Shown: positions 1 to 11,526 of the stretch, one piece after another
How the letters are laid out: each line of letters begins with the position of its first letter
How positions within the stretch are numbered: the first letter of the stretch is position 1
Assembly (NCBI GenBank): GCA_030247885.1
Contig: JAPDRO010000017.1
Location: forward strand, 434,001 to 498,000
DNA length: 64,000 nucleotides
Source of the DNA: Taxawa tesnikishii (nom. ined.)
Taxonomy: Eukaryota; Ascomycota; Dothideomycetes; Dothideales
Direction of reading: 5' to 3'
Notes under the pieces: generated by a model
Database searches by the model: none
What the model was told of the DNA's origin: nothing
Seen by the model: the letters and a program-made list of their open reading frames with translations, nothing else
Program-made: the position numbers and the translations under genes

Positions 1-214
1 GGGATTCGGACTGAACGCGTACACACGGAGGAGTGAATTCCAAGTAGGCGATGTGTAGGTCTCCATTTGCCCGTTCTATAAACTCGCGACCTTTCCGTCT
101 CTTGTTCCCTTCTTCCTGTTGCTTTTCACTGTATCTGTTCACAGAGCTAGCTGGTTTACTCCGTTGAGCTGCGATTTCACCTTATCGACTGTACTCTTGT
201 CGCTGTCGAACATC

Positions 215-2461
215 ATGGCCAGCAGCAGTAACACTCCCTCAGCCCTCTGCTCCATCGAGGAGTTTCTGGCAGAAACATACGACTATGTGATTGTAGGCGG
301 CGGCACGGTAAGACTTCCCTCTTCACAGTTCAGATCATTCCTCACGATGCTTACCCGATACAGGCGGGCCTCTGCGTCGCGGCGCGCTTGACCGAGAACC
401 CGGACGTCAAAGTCGCTGTGCTCGAAGCCGGTGCCGACCGCATGGACGATCCTGCAATCTCGACTCCTAGCTTGTATCCGACTCTGATCGGACGCGAGAA
501 GTACGATTGGTGCATGACGAGCACCCCACAGGTGAATTTTGTCTTGCTGTGGAGTTGGGAGGCGAACAGGAAGATGAAGGTTGATTGGTGAAACTAGGAA
601 ACGGCAGGGAACAAGACCTACTCCATGCCTCGGGGAAAGGTTCTTGGTGGTTCGTCGGCGATCAACTATCTCAGTAAGTTGTGTAGTCCGAATTTGCGGT
701 GAACGGGTATTGAGACGACCCGAACAGTGTACGTCCGCGGTTCTCGAGCAGACTACGATGGCTGGCGCAGTCTCGGCAATGAGGGATGGGGTTGGGATGA
801 CCTCGCACCCTATTTCAGCAAACACCAGACGTTAGTAAAACATTCGAACCACGATCTCGGCGTGTGATTTCAGAGCTAATTGAAGCACATAGGCTCGATT
901 CACCGGAGACTACGCCTCCAAACCCACAGTTCATGCCCCATGCCGCTGCAGACAAGTACCACGGTACGTCCGGTCCAATCCACACGAGTTTCAATGACTT
1001 CTACGCGCCCTTCGAGGAAGACTTTGTGACTGCTGCATACGAAGTCGGCGGCACAGGCAACACGCTCGTTGATGCTTGGAGCGGAGATCACCTGGGGTTC
1101 TACTCGAGCCTCGGCGCCGTCAACCGGACGACCGATCCGGGCAAGAGAAGCTATGCTGCAACCGGTTATCTGCGTCCTAATCTGGGCAGGAAGAACTTGA
1201 AAGTTCTCACGGAGGCGCAGGCCACGAGAATCGTGCTTGATGGGACCAGAGCAACTGGAATTGAGTTCGTACACAAAGGGGTGAGACACCAGGTATCTGC
1301 CGCTCATGAGGTTATCTTGAGCGCAGGCGTCATCCAAAGCCCGCAGCTGCTCGAGCTTTCCGGTATTGGCGACCCAGACGTCTTGAGAGCAGCAGGCGTC
1401 GAGTGTGTTGTAGAAAACAACCGGGTAGGCGCGAACTTCCAGGATCATGTGCTAGGCGGCATGTTGTTCGACCTGGCAGATGGTGTCCAGTCGATGGATG
1501 CATTGCAAGGCGCTGAATATGCGAAGGCCCAGCAGGAGTTGTATGAGAAGACCAACAAGGGACCATACGGGAGTCCCGGAATGCTGATGGGTTTCGTGTC
1601 ATATGCCTCGCTCGTCTCGAAGGAGCAGCTTGACGCGACAATTGCGGAAATACGAGAAAACTCACTGGCACAGACTGACTTTGAAAAAGCACAAGAGCAG
1701 GTATGGGAGAAACCTTCGAGCAAAAAGAAGGCCAAGGAGCATTGACTTACCGACTCACTGCCAGGTTATCGTTAACCAACTATCGGACCCAACGTTCGCA
1801 AACATCCAGGCCTTTTGCATCCCATGCCAGCTCGACGTCAGTGCAGGCTCGGATCAGACAAAGTTTTTCTCTGCCCCACCGGCCGAGAAGAACCGCTGTT
1901 CGCTGCTCGTCTGCTTGGAGCACCCTCTGTCGCGTGGAAGCGGTACGTTTTCCCCATTTTCTGTCATGGTGACATAGAAAGAAGCTGATCTGTCTAGTAC
2001 ACATCATGTCTCCAGACCCTCTCGCGCCGCCACGTATCGATCCAGGCTACTTCCGCAACGGAGCAGATCTCAAGATTCTCGCTGAAGGTCTCAAGTGGAT
2101 GGACAGAGTCGCCCAACAGCCTGTTCTCAAGAAGAGCCTTGGAGAGCGGATCCTCCCACCTCAAGACGCAAGCTTGGAAACCGAGGAACAGAGGATAGAG
2201 TACGTGCGGAACCATATCTCCACACAGTACCATCTGATAGGCACTTGCACGATGGGCGAGGTAGTTGATGACAAGCTCAAGGTGAAGGGCGTTGAGGGGT
2301 TGAGAGTGGTCGATGCAAGCGTCTTCCCGGGCCATGTGAGTGGTAACATCATGGCCACTACATACGCCGTTGCGGAGAAAGGAGCCGATCTCATAAAGGC
2401 GGATGGCCCGCTTGGATCTGGTCTGACTCGCTTAGACTCGCCCATGCAAGCCAACAAGTGA
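215..2461 (+). CDS. GMC-family FAD-dependent oxidoreductase
   Basis: Glucose-methanol-choline oxidoreductase, a flavoenzyme that oxidises alcohols or aldehydes; the substrate cannot be told from sequence. Proposed exons 215-307, 364-531, 598-673, 728-830, 893-1700, 1765-1942 and 1998-2461 sum to 1890 nt (629 aa), normal for the family. Near the N-terminus is the dinucleotide-binding motif VIVGGGTAG, which is split by intron 1. It is followed by GKVLGGSSAIN (GMC signature 1) and LSAGVIQSPQLLELSGIG (signature 2). The C-terminal domain carries HLIGTCTMG, with the active-site His region, and DASVFPGHVSGN. All introns are GT-AG. The start ATG at 215 follows a pyrimidine-rich leader. I see no clear signal peptide, so an intracellular protein is likelier than a secreted one. 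Aryl-alcohol, choline or glucose oxidase-like activity are all possible. Confidence 0.93.
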
Positions 2462-4425
2462 GGGGCAACGTCTTTTTACGACGCATGTAGACAATGTGAG
2501 AAAGAGGTGTCGACTACGAGATACGTCAAATTGTACTGGTGGCGCCATACCAGGCAACGTCATGACATGGCTAGCTACGTGTTTGTCGTGCGCCAGTGTA
2601 TGGAACGGCGTCGCATGTGCGTGATGCATCGTTCAGCTGCTGGTTCCCTGCAGGAAGTGTTGTTGGGCACGTCGTTTGTTGCGACGGGAATAAGATAGTC
2701 AGACAGTGGAAGCAGATGGAGATGGCCGTCAGCGGCTCAGGGAAGAAGGTTGTTTGCATTAGCTTTCGTTTCCGGGTTGCGGTTCGGTTCTTGGCGTCAG
2801 CCAGGTACCTGACCTCCACTTGCAAGGCATCCAATCAGTGTGTTTCTCCGTTCTCCATTTGCTATATTTTGCTTGACCGCCTGCGCCTCGTGACGTCGAT
2901 CTGCTCTACCGTTGTGCGCCGACCGCGAAAGTAGGGCTGCGACACCCACAACCAAAGCGCAGTGGCCATCGGAGAGGCTTGCATAAGCCCCATTTCGGGC
3001 GTTGTAGGAGAAAGGTGAACGAGCCGCGAAGGATTTCCCCCATGTGGACATCCTGTCCACTGCGCATTGTCCTAAAAGGGTGTCGAACGATGGGAATGTG
3101 AGTGATTCATGTCGACATAGTGACCAATATTGCAGCCAAAAAGAAACGAGAACACTAAGGTTTCCTGGTCCCCCATGTAGTCCCGAGCGAGAAACGTTTC
3201 CTTCGCGTACGATGTTCGCCACGGTTGTCCCGAAGGACCGAACCGTCCTTCGCACATGCGGATGGGTTTGAGTTGTGAGGTCGGTCAATGCTGGTTACCT
3301 GACACTTTCGCCGTAATCTTCTACCGAGACTTGACCGACAGCTAGGTAGGAACAGAACTACAGGCGGCGGTGCTAGGTTAGATCCATGCACAGGACATGT
3401 AGAGGACATGCGTGCGTCAAGCGCACTATCCAACATGTCTCATGTTATCTCGCAGCAGCGTGACGATCCATGCATCCATCAGATTGTTCGCAGGTCTGGC
3501 CGTGGCTGGACGTGCCACGACCCTCCTACGGGTTCCCCTGCTCCGGCAGCGTCGTGTGTGGTGTTGAGAGAAGCATAGTCCGCGCAACAAGATGTAAGAC
3601 GCCATACAGACTTCCCCACCCGCGACCCGGACTGTCTGAGCGCGAGGGTACCGCACGTTCTAGTGGCCGTCTAGCGCGCCATCGGCGTTCCCGCAGCTTG
3701 CCCTGAGGCAACTTGCAGCAACTTGGCAGAGCAGCACAGGACACTACAGGCGTAAAAGCGGATAGATGTCGCCTTGGCGCTAGTTTTCTGATGGGCACCC
3801 GTCAAAGTTTGACCACCCTCTCGCAAACACGGCAGACGAAAGTGCATTGCAACAAACTGCCCAGGGGGAAAGGAGAAGGGAAAGGGCATGCTTGACGGGC
3901 AAGCAGAAGCAGAGGTAGGAATGAATAGTATAGCGGTATGGTGCATGAGCAAGGGAGACAGAACGAGGTGAAGTACGTATGAAAGCAGAACGGCGCAAGA
4001 AGCATGCCTGCCATGGGTATCGTCGCAGGTAGAGTGAATGATGAACTGTGGTGCTATGCTGTGCTGTGCTGTGCTGTGCTCTGCCGTGCTGCGCTGCGCG
4101 TTGAAGCCGCACGCGTCTGCTGGGCTTTTCTTGGCAGAGCCCTGGCGAAGCCAAGCATCGCCTCGTCATTCGAGGGTGGAGAGAGCATTGATTCTCTCTA
4201 CTCACAAGCTGTACCTGTACCCGACAGACACGCCCACGCCCGCACCCACACCCACACCGACCACTGCCGCGTCCTGTTAGCACACCCCAACTGCTGGGAT
4301 TACAGAGTCCCGCCAGATCTGCTTAAATAGGTCAGTTCCTCCCTATCGCGCCGTAGCTCCATAACATCTCTCGTCGCGCGCATCTCAGCCAGCACCAACT
4401 TGCGCATCTGACGTCGCAACGCGAC
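2462..4425. other. Intergenic region, 2.0 kb, no supported gene
   Basis: No open frame here shows family features or a plausible splice structure. It holds the promoter and leader of the Zn2Cys6 gene downstream, with a TGCTG/TGTGC tandem run near 4056-4100 and a CCCACACC-rich stretch near 4230-4260. Confidence 0.5.
4056..4082 (+). repeat. TGTGC-type pentanucleotide tandem repeat
   Basis: The unit GCTGT/TGTGC is repeated about five times and decays into CTGCC/GTGCTGCGCTG on the right. It is a simple repeat in the region upstream of the Zn2Cys6 gene; no function is apparent. Confidence 0.75.
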
Positions 4426-7071
4426 ATGGCCGTCCTGATGCTATACCCGCAATACCCACAGATGTGCTCACACTGGCAGGTCCAGTCCTGGATGGACGCG
4501 CAAATGTCGACTTACCCGCCGCCTCCTCAGCCGGATCAGCAGCACTACAACCCACTCTATCCTGCTACTGCCGGCGCGCAGCAGCAACTCGATCCAGCCC
4601 AGCAAGACCAGCTTGCTTTCAATCAACTAAACCAGGCCATCTATCCCAAGGTTGAGAATGAGCCGCTAATTGACCCCAATACGGCGCAACAGGTCGAACA
4701 GCGTCTAGAACAATCACTCCAACAACACCACCAGCAGCAACAGCAGCTTCAACAACAGCAGCAGCAGCAGCAACAACCTCCACCTCCTCCACCGCCCCAA
4801 CAACCGCACCCGTTGTCACCGCACGCTCTTCCACCACATCCTCCGCAGCAAGGTCCCTTGCCTCCACATCTTGGTCATGCTGGCCAGCCAGGCCCGCCAG
4901 GTCCACCGATCGAGCAACAAACAGTCAAGACCAATCGCCTACGGAAAGCATGCGACTCTTGTAGTATAAGAAAGGTTAAGGTATGTCGTGGATATTGCTT
5001 ATAAATATGGAAGGGTTGACTTGACTGACACGCCAATGCACCAGTGTGACGAGTCAGGCCCACCATGTCGAGCCTGTGCGGCTTTGGACATACCTTGCAC
5101 GTTCGACCGTCCTTCTAGAAGGCGAGGTCCTCCAAATCGACATGCGGAAGCAATAAAGCGGAGGAGGCTCGAGTCACCTCACATGTCTGGCCCATCCGCA
5201 CCGTCGTCTCCGACTCACGCTGCTCAAGCGCTGGCAGCCCTCTCCTCGCATCCCGTCAACCTTCCAGGACTCTCTGCCGAATCCATCTGCCCTGTCGAGA
5301 TACTGGACCTTCTGATCAATGACTTTTCACTTACATACACCCTCTATGTCCATTCCCGCATGAACCAAGCTTTCGGGAAGCTTGGAAGCGAAGGGAGGAT
5401 TATAACAACAGGCCCTTCCTGGCTCTCTTAGCATCTATGATAGCAGCACTTGTGGCCTCGTTTCCACGAAAGCCACGATTGCACATCAAAGCTCAACGGA
5501 AAGAAAACATGTTCCCAAATCATCTAAGTCTCGTGCATACATGTTGGAAAGTGTGTGCCGCAGCTAGAGGTCCTGGATATCTCGAGAGCGAAACACTGAG
5601 CGTCCACGATGCGGCCACGAGTTATTTTTTAGCACTAAGCGGCACTTACACCTTCAGATGGCGGCAAGGGCGGCTATACCTCGGTGAATGTCTCACCATC
5701 CTCAGAGCTCTTGGGCTGCACAAGCCGACAGAAAACGCATTTGCGCCCTTGGGTAACCTACCCGCGAGCGCAGGATCCCATGGATCGAACTTTGAGGGAA
5801 GTAGAGACGAGACTCGCGATTACATTACAATCGAGATGGGACGTCGCATCTTCTGGACCATGTTCGTGACCTTCAAGTGAGTACCGATTATTTGCCGCTT
5901 GCCGCCGCCGCCCGATCATCGGGATATCCTTGGTTGATACTGACTGCATCCAGGTCTATACAGCAGGTTGGCCCAACCTTCGCCGAGTGTCAAATCCTGC
6001 CAGAGACTCCTTCTGACCCTTACCCGCCACTGCCCGTCGAGGTTGATGACTATTGCATCTACCCTACTCACATCGAACAGCAGCCTGACGGCATACTGCC
6101 TAGAGTCGCGGGCTTCAACGCCAATGTCCGGGTTTTCACGTCATACAATTCGCTGTCAACTTTGGAGATGGCGTGGGGCATTAGCACGATCGTTGACTGG
6201 GACCGGCAGAAGAGAGTCCTTTACGAGTCCTTGAAGAGATGCAAGGCTTCTATCAGCAACTTGCCGCCCGAACTCACTATATACTCAAACAGCAATCCTT
6301 TCGGTGGCCAACCACAACCACAACAACAACAACAACAACAACAACAACATGACCCGGCTGCTGCCGAACTTTATCATCAACTTAATCCCTACAGTGGGCA
6401 CCGAGACCCTGCCTACATGAACCTGCAAGAAAACCCTGCGCCAGAAGAGTGTCAGCGACTACAATTCGAAATCCAGAAGGCCAACATCCACGCCAGTAAT
6501 CTCGTGACCCGCTCTTACATTGTGGAGAAGTATTGGGCCCTCTGCGAAGCGCAGAATAGAGTGAAGACGCGGGATGCGTTCAGCCCTGGATCACCCGGCA
6601 TCGTGGGCAACATACTCGATGGCATGTTGGGCAACGCGTCCGCGAACAACCCTGATGTTGTCCAGCAGGAGATGTTCGATGAGAGAGAAAGCATTATCAA
6701 GGACCTCCTTCGGGTCCTCAGCAACATCAATCAGGTGAGCATGGAGCCCAACGGTGTCAGTCTCGTAAGTCCCAACAAACAATCCTTCCTGCATGACCTT
6801 TGCTAACCGATTGACCTAGGTCATGAAGATCCGCTCCGTTGCCAGCACGCTCCTTGACGTCCCGAAAGAGCGCAAGGGGTCGGTCGCGCAGCAAGCCGAA
6901 CAATACCTGGCAGCGTTCATGGACATTGTCATGAAGCTTGAGCGCGTCAGCACGGCTCACAGCGACCCCGATCACCCAGAGGATGAAGAAGCTGAACTCG
7001 AACACTGGGCCGATCTCAGAGAGTACCAGATGAAGTTTGCCCAAGAAGGCGGAGTTCTCGGTTTAGGCTGA
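4426..7071 (+). CDS. Zn2Cys6 fungal transcription factor with polyglutamine tracts
   Basis: Binuclear zinc cluster regulator. Proposed exons are 4426-4980, 5045-5876, 5954-6764 and 6820-7071. The zinc cluster spans intron 1: CDSCSIRKVK before it and CDESGPPCRACAALDIPC after it, giving the expected C-x2-C-x6-C-x6-C-x2-C-x6-C spacing, followed by a basic RRRGPPNRH linker. The N-terminus has a Q/P-rich region with a polyQ run (4733-4777), and a second polyQ lies at 6309-6348. The middle region (FREAWKRRED, RPFLALLASM, ASFPRKPRLH, EMGRRIFWTMF) is the fungal-specific transcription factor homology domain. Frame changes at the TTTT at 5324-5327: the protein runs ...LLINDF then (F)TYIHPLCPFPHEPSF one frame back. 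One extra T gives 2451 nt, 816 aa, with all exon phases agreeing. The target genes are unknown. Confidence 0.88.
4733..4777 (+). repeat. CAG/CAA repeat encoding polyglutamine
   Basis: Mixed CAG and CAA codons give a run of glutamines with rare interruptions in the N-terminal activation-type region of the Zn2Cys6 protein. A second, purer CAA run lies at 6309-6348 in the same gene. Confidence 0.85.
6309..6348 (+). repeat. (CAA)n repeat encoding polyglutamine
   Basis: Nearly pure CAA triplets inside the regulatory domain of the Zn2Cys6 protein. A pure triplet is likely to vary in length between strains. Confidence 0.85.
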
Positions 7072-7973
7072 GGAATGTGCCGAAGTGTGGGTTTGTTTAT
7101 ACGTTATCCAAGCAATACTGCCACACCCATGATGCAAACTTAATAACACAGCACGGCGCAAATTGAGGGACGATGCAGGGGTTGCAATTGAGCCGATAAC
7201 GCATCTATCGTGTTCTTGGCTTGATCAAATGGGTTGGGACTGGGAAACGGAAGGGGAAAAAGATACCAAAACTGCTTTTAGCGCATTGCATATATTGTAA
7301 GGGAACCTTTTGCTTTTCCATTGTCATTGCCCAGAGCTGTGGAAAAGCAGACTTGCTTGCGATACCCCTCCTCGTTGCTTGTTAGACTTGGCAAGCGATG
7401 CTACTTAGTATCTCAAGTGTACCGTTCATTCATCGCATACGCACTCGGTTGGTCTTAGCGCTGCATTGCTGCTTGCCGTCTCTATGGCCTTTCCCTCTTA
7501 CAACGTCAGCGCTCTAAAGTCGCCTATCTTCGGTGGATCGGAGGTCGTGAAGGGGCTTTCATTGCCCTTGGAGGATTTTCAAAACACAGTAGTAGTCCCG
7601 GGGAGGGGGATCATCTTCGTAGTTATCGGAGTCCGTGTAGACATCAGGCAATCCGGCCCAGAATCGCCTTGCGCCGAAGGCGGTGTTAGTGTCATTGTGG
7701 ATTTTCGCCTTTGTCTGTGACGTCCCGAACACGAATGGCGATGCCTGTCTGGGAGATTTTGCGCTCCTTGACCACCCAAAATGGATTAGGAACCCGTCAG
7801 AACATTGTTGTTTCTATCGTGTTGTTCTGTGTAGCATCGAAGACGTAGCCAGCCAGCCAGCCGTTAGGACAACCCAAGTTGTCAATAGCAGCAATGTCTA
7901 CATTCAGGTAGCAACGCCTCCAGTACTCCAATGCAGAAGTGGTTTTTACGAGTGCCCGGTGTGTCTCCCAAAC
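7072..7973. other. Convergent 3' region, no supported gene
   Basis: About 0.9 kb between the stop of the Zn2Cys6 gene (+) and the stop of the HET gene (-). It should contain both 3' ends; I see no coding signal that would support another gene. Confidence 0.5.
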
Positions 7974-10177
7974 TCATACAACAGTGATAGTAGCCAAGGG
8001 AGTATGCCGAAGCACAGGGTGTTCATGCGCACACTCAAGTCTGACATCAGCCGGCGCACAGAAACACGCCAGGCCGATCCTTTCGTAAGCATTTGGTGCT
8101 GCAGACGACGATCTAAGTATGATGCCAGAGTACTCGCATCCATCGTCGGGTTGCAGATTGTGGCACAGCTCCGACTTGCTACTAACCATGAGGAGTAAGC
8201 ACACGACCCTTTCCTCGTCATACTCTCTCGCCGGGTCTTCTCCAATCCTGTCCAGGCAGACGCTGAAAACGATCTCGTGGTAGCCTCGTTTGCTCCTTCC
8301 GCTGCTTGGGAGATGTATCCTCATGCTCGGTTTTCTTCCACTTGTCTTTGCTTGCATCACGCCGTCAATCAGCGGTCCCCGAATAGTCAGACAGCCACTT
8401 GCGACGGCGCCATAGGAGTCCTCCGTGTTCTTGGGAACACACCCAGTGCCCTTCCTTAGGACCTCTGCCAACGGTCTGTACTGCAGCTGTAGTGAAGCAT
8501 GGATGGGGAAAAACACGTTTGTGCCCGCCGATGCCCAGGACCAGGATGGTGCTACGAATGAGGTTGAAGCTGAAGTGGGAATTGCGAGGGGTGCTATCAA
8601 ACACCAGCAGAGCTGGAACGGTAACTGACGCGTCCACATCCCTGCTAGATAGGTACCAAGAGCATGCCGCTTAGCTCTCTGCGCAAGCGCCGATAATGCG
8701 GGAAGCCGATCCGTCTCGCGCGAGAGCTGGCGCTTCGAATAGCTCTCGATGATATTAAGCCAGATCCTTAGTGCCTCGGTCGGTTCCTCTGTTCTCACAT
8801 CCCAGGACTTTCTCCACGAAACAGGATCAGACTGCAGGAAGTCTTCGGCGGACTTGTGGAGCGACGGGTTTGCGGGAGGTGCAAATAATGCGAAGGGTTC
8901 CTCTTTGGTGCGCAAGTGATCTCCGAGTTCATCGCGGGGCTCGCATTCACACCAGGAGGCTGAGCGACATTCCCAGATGAACTCTTGTTCGTGACAGTGA
9001 AGCACGCGCTGCGCCAGGAGGAGTTCCTGATGGCACCAGGCGCGGGTAAATATAGGTTCCGGACCAGTGTTGAACCCTGAGTGATTGATGGGCTTTCGTG
9101 CATACATGACGGTGCCTCCGGCGCTGTTGTCTGCGGTGAGATTTGTGGGTGGGAGACGGGTGTTGAGACAACCGTAGCGCCCGTCCAGTGCGGATGTGGC
9201 TGCTATTACGAGGAAGGCGTTCTCATAGATCGCACCCATTTTGGCTGCTTCTGGGGCCCATTCGTAATCATTAGGATGTTGGACTATGCACAGCGAGTCG
9301 ATCCAGAGGTATTCGATTCGTAACCGGAGAGCAATCGTGACGGCGTCCTGGAAAGTTCTGGATAAGTTCGCCCACGGGATCGAAGACATATGCGCGGCCA
9401 ACGATGCTTTGTTGGTCTTCAAAGGGTGATACTCCTCCTTCTCGCCCCAACAGTGGCTCAGTGCTATGTACGGACCTGAACAATCTTCCGCCTGGCGAAG
9501 CCTGATCTGTGGAAAGCGGCTGTTTGGATTGATCTGCAACAGGCGCTTTGGTCTTTGAGGTGACGTCTCGCGGGGCTTGCATCTTGAGTGAGCATTAGTA
9601 CACTGCCGGATCCAGTTCTCTATTTTCCTCCAACTCTCGGTGGACAATGGATTTGTCGAGACAATTGCCCCCGGAGGAATAAACGACCATGGACTCTGAA
9701 CATCTGTGCTCGCTTCGGTGAGCCGAAAACTTGAACAAGAGAGCTGGAACGATGACTGTGCTAACCTGACTGTCTGCTCCCGGTCGTCTTGAAAATAGCA
9801 AGCTCCGCGGACCGTTGAGAGTTGGGAGTGGTCAGCATGATGTTACAAAAGGACGACGTTGACTGGAACAACCGGATCCTTAGATTTCCAGAGGGCGACA
9901 GGCCGGCACCAAGCTCCTCTCTCAGCTTCGAGAAGCCGTTCAGGAGCGCGTGGCAGAATGGGCATCCTTTTCTTTCTGATCGCTGGAGCTGTGACACTGT
10001 CAACCAGATGCTTTGCCCGTGATAATTCTTGCCCAGGGAGATGCAATTGCTGCACAGAGCCCGGGCATGGAACTTGCTCGCAAGGGCAGAATTATTCGTG
10101 GGACCAGAGTGGATCGCTTGCTGCTGTCTCGTTCCATCGTCGATACTAGCGAATAATTTAGTTTTGAAAAAACCCAT
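7974..10177 (-). CDS. Heterokaryon-incompatibility (HET) domain protein
   Basis: Proposed exons 10177-9766 and 9703-7974 with a 62-nt GT-AG intron; 2142 nt, 713 aa. The N-terminal part has a paired-cysteine region (CSNCISLG ... GCPFCHALL) common in front of HET domains. The HET domain starts at YIALSHCWGE and continues through LSRTFQDAV and YLWIDSLCIVQ, with the HQELLLAQRVLHC block about 100 residues later. The rest, with DRLPALSALAQR and WSWAS, matches the usual C-terminal extension. HET proteins mediate allorecognition and death of fused non-self cells; most filamentous fungi have many, and the partner is unknown here. The intron choice restores DVQSPWSF in frame after an in-frame stop at the donor. 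I see no frame problem in this gene. Confidence 0.92.
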
Positions 10178-10776
10178 TGTAAGAAAATCGAAGCCAGCTC
10201 TGTCATAGACATTGAAACCATGGCCGTAGGCGTCACTATTCCAGCTTTATGTGCAACACAACCGCCGAAACCTATGCGAACCGATAGGCATACTAGTCTG
10301 CCCTTAAATGTCGTGTAAGCGCGCATTATTCTTGTTTTATCGAACAGAGAACGAGAGACCAATGAATACGCGCCGCTATCAGCCGAAGCGTCGCGTTGTA
10401 TGTAGGTCGTTGCTGTGCCGCTTAGAACACCCAAAAGAAAAGTATTCAGGGAAGCGCTCATTTTGAGACTAGCCGCACGAATTCAACACACAAGCATACC
10501 TGCTGTAAATCAATTGTCGTGCCGACATGCGATGAGTGCTGGAAAATCGCATCCAGGCGTTCCTTCTGCGTCATACCTTCATTTATCCGGTCAGCAACTC
10601 CTCACCAGACCGGAACGACGTTGGAGATGATACATGGAGTCCTCGATGAAAGAAGTTCGTTATTCACATGGGGTATCAGAAATCTTGTATTAACAGCGTC
10701 CGCCACCAACAGCCTCTTCAAGCCTCCTCTTTCGGAGCCGACTCCCTCGTTCTTGCAGACTCCTGGTCCTCGAAAT
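10178..10776. other. Intergenic, no supported gene
   Basis: About 0.6 kb that should include the HET gene promoter and the 3' end of the small gene at 10777-11315. No other coding signal is convincing. Confidence 0.45.
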
Positions 10777-11315
10777 CTATGAGGTCGTCGAGTTGCTCCA
10801 GTATCGGTCTCCTAGAGGACCCGTTTTTGTTCTGGTTTTTGGCTCGGCATCGTCGGAAGGGAAGATGCTGCGGTCTTTGCGATCCTGGTGGAACAGGTTG
10901 GGGTCCTTGTAGTCGTAAATGGCTTTCGAGAAGTTGGCCTCATACGGGTTTCGGCCGCTGTATACAACGACGTAGGCATAGCTGACATTCTCGTCTTCGG
11001 CCAGCGAACGCCATGCCGTTTCCACCAACTCCCACTGTCTCAGTTCGTAGTCTCTGAAGCCTTCCTTGTTGTCGGTCTAACGTACTTGATGAGCGGCGGA
11101 CACGACTTCTAGCTCTCGTATGATCCACTCACGGTGACAAAGACAAGACGGATGTTGCTTGGGTCGAGCGGCTTCGGCGGCTCAGCGGTCCATGCGACCA
11201 TGAGGTGTTTCTTGAACGCAGTCCATGTCTCTGATATATAACCAGGTCGGGGTCCTTGTCGCGAGTCGAATATAACGCGTGGCTCTCCCACGGGCTTTAC
11301 TACGGGTTCCGCCAT
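10777..11315 (-). CDS. Small uncharacterised protein, 160 aa
   Basis: Two exons, 11315-11133 and 11076-10777, with a phase-0 GT-AG intron (acceptor GTTAG) joining ...LVFVT to TDNKEGFRDYELRQWE. The protein starts MAEPVVKPVGEPRV, contains aromatic-rich stretches (YISETWTAFKKHLMVAW; AYVVVYSGRNPYEANFSKA) and ends in a charged Ser/Thr tail. I do not recognise a family. It has no signal peptide and no membrane segment. It is divergent from the dienelactone hydrolase gene (start codons 211 bp apart), so they may share a promoter. The smooth splice and codon-like composition make it a likely real gene. Confidence 0.7.
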
Positions 11316-11526
11316 GTCGGTATATAGCGACCCGAACGGTGTTGCGAAAGTGGAAGAAGAGAGGAGGAGCTGTGTAGAAGTCTTTGTTATTATTAAGAGC
11401 CGTTCGAGACTTGGACCCTGCTCATCTGCCCCGCCATTTCCACTTCCGGGATCCGCGTCATTTACAGACGTCTCACCCCTACCAAACTCACGAGAAAGTC
11501 TATAGCAGTAGGACACACCGTAAACC

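Noticed and set aside
4291-4307. CTGCTGGGATTACAGAG, which looks like part of a primate Alu element
   Set aside because: Only about 16 bases match, without the rest of the element or poly-A; surrounding sequence is fungal. Chance similarity, not contamination evidence.
9704-9765. A 41-nt intron in the HET gene ending at TTCAAG
   Set aside because: Too short for this fungus. The 62-nt choice ending CACAG gives the right phase and a natural sequence.
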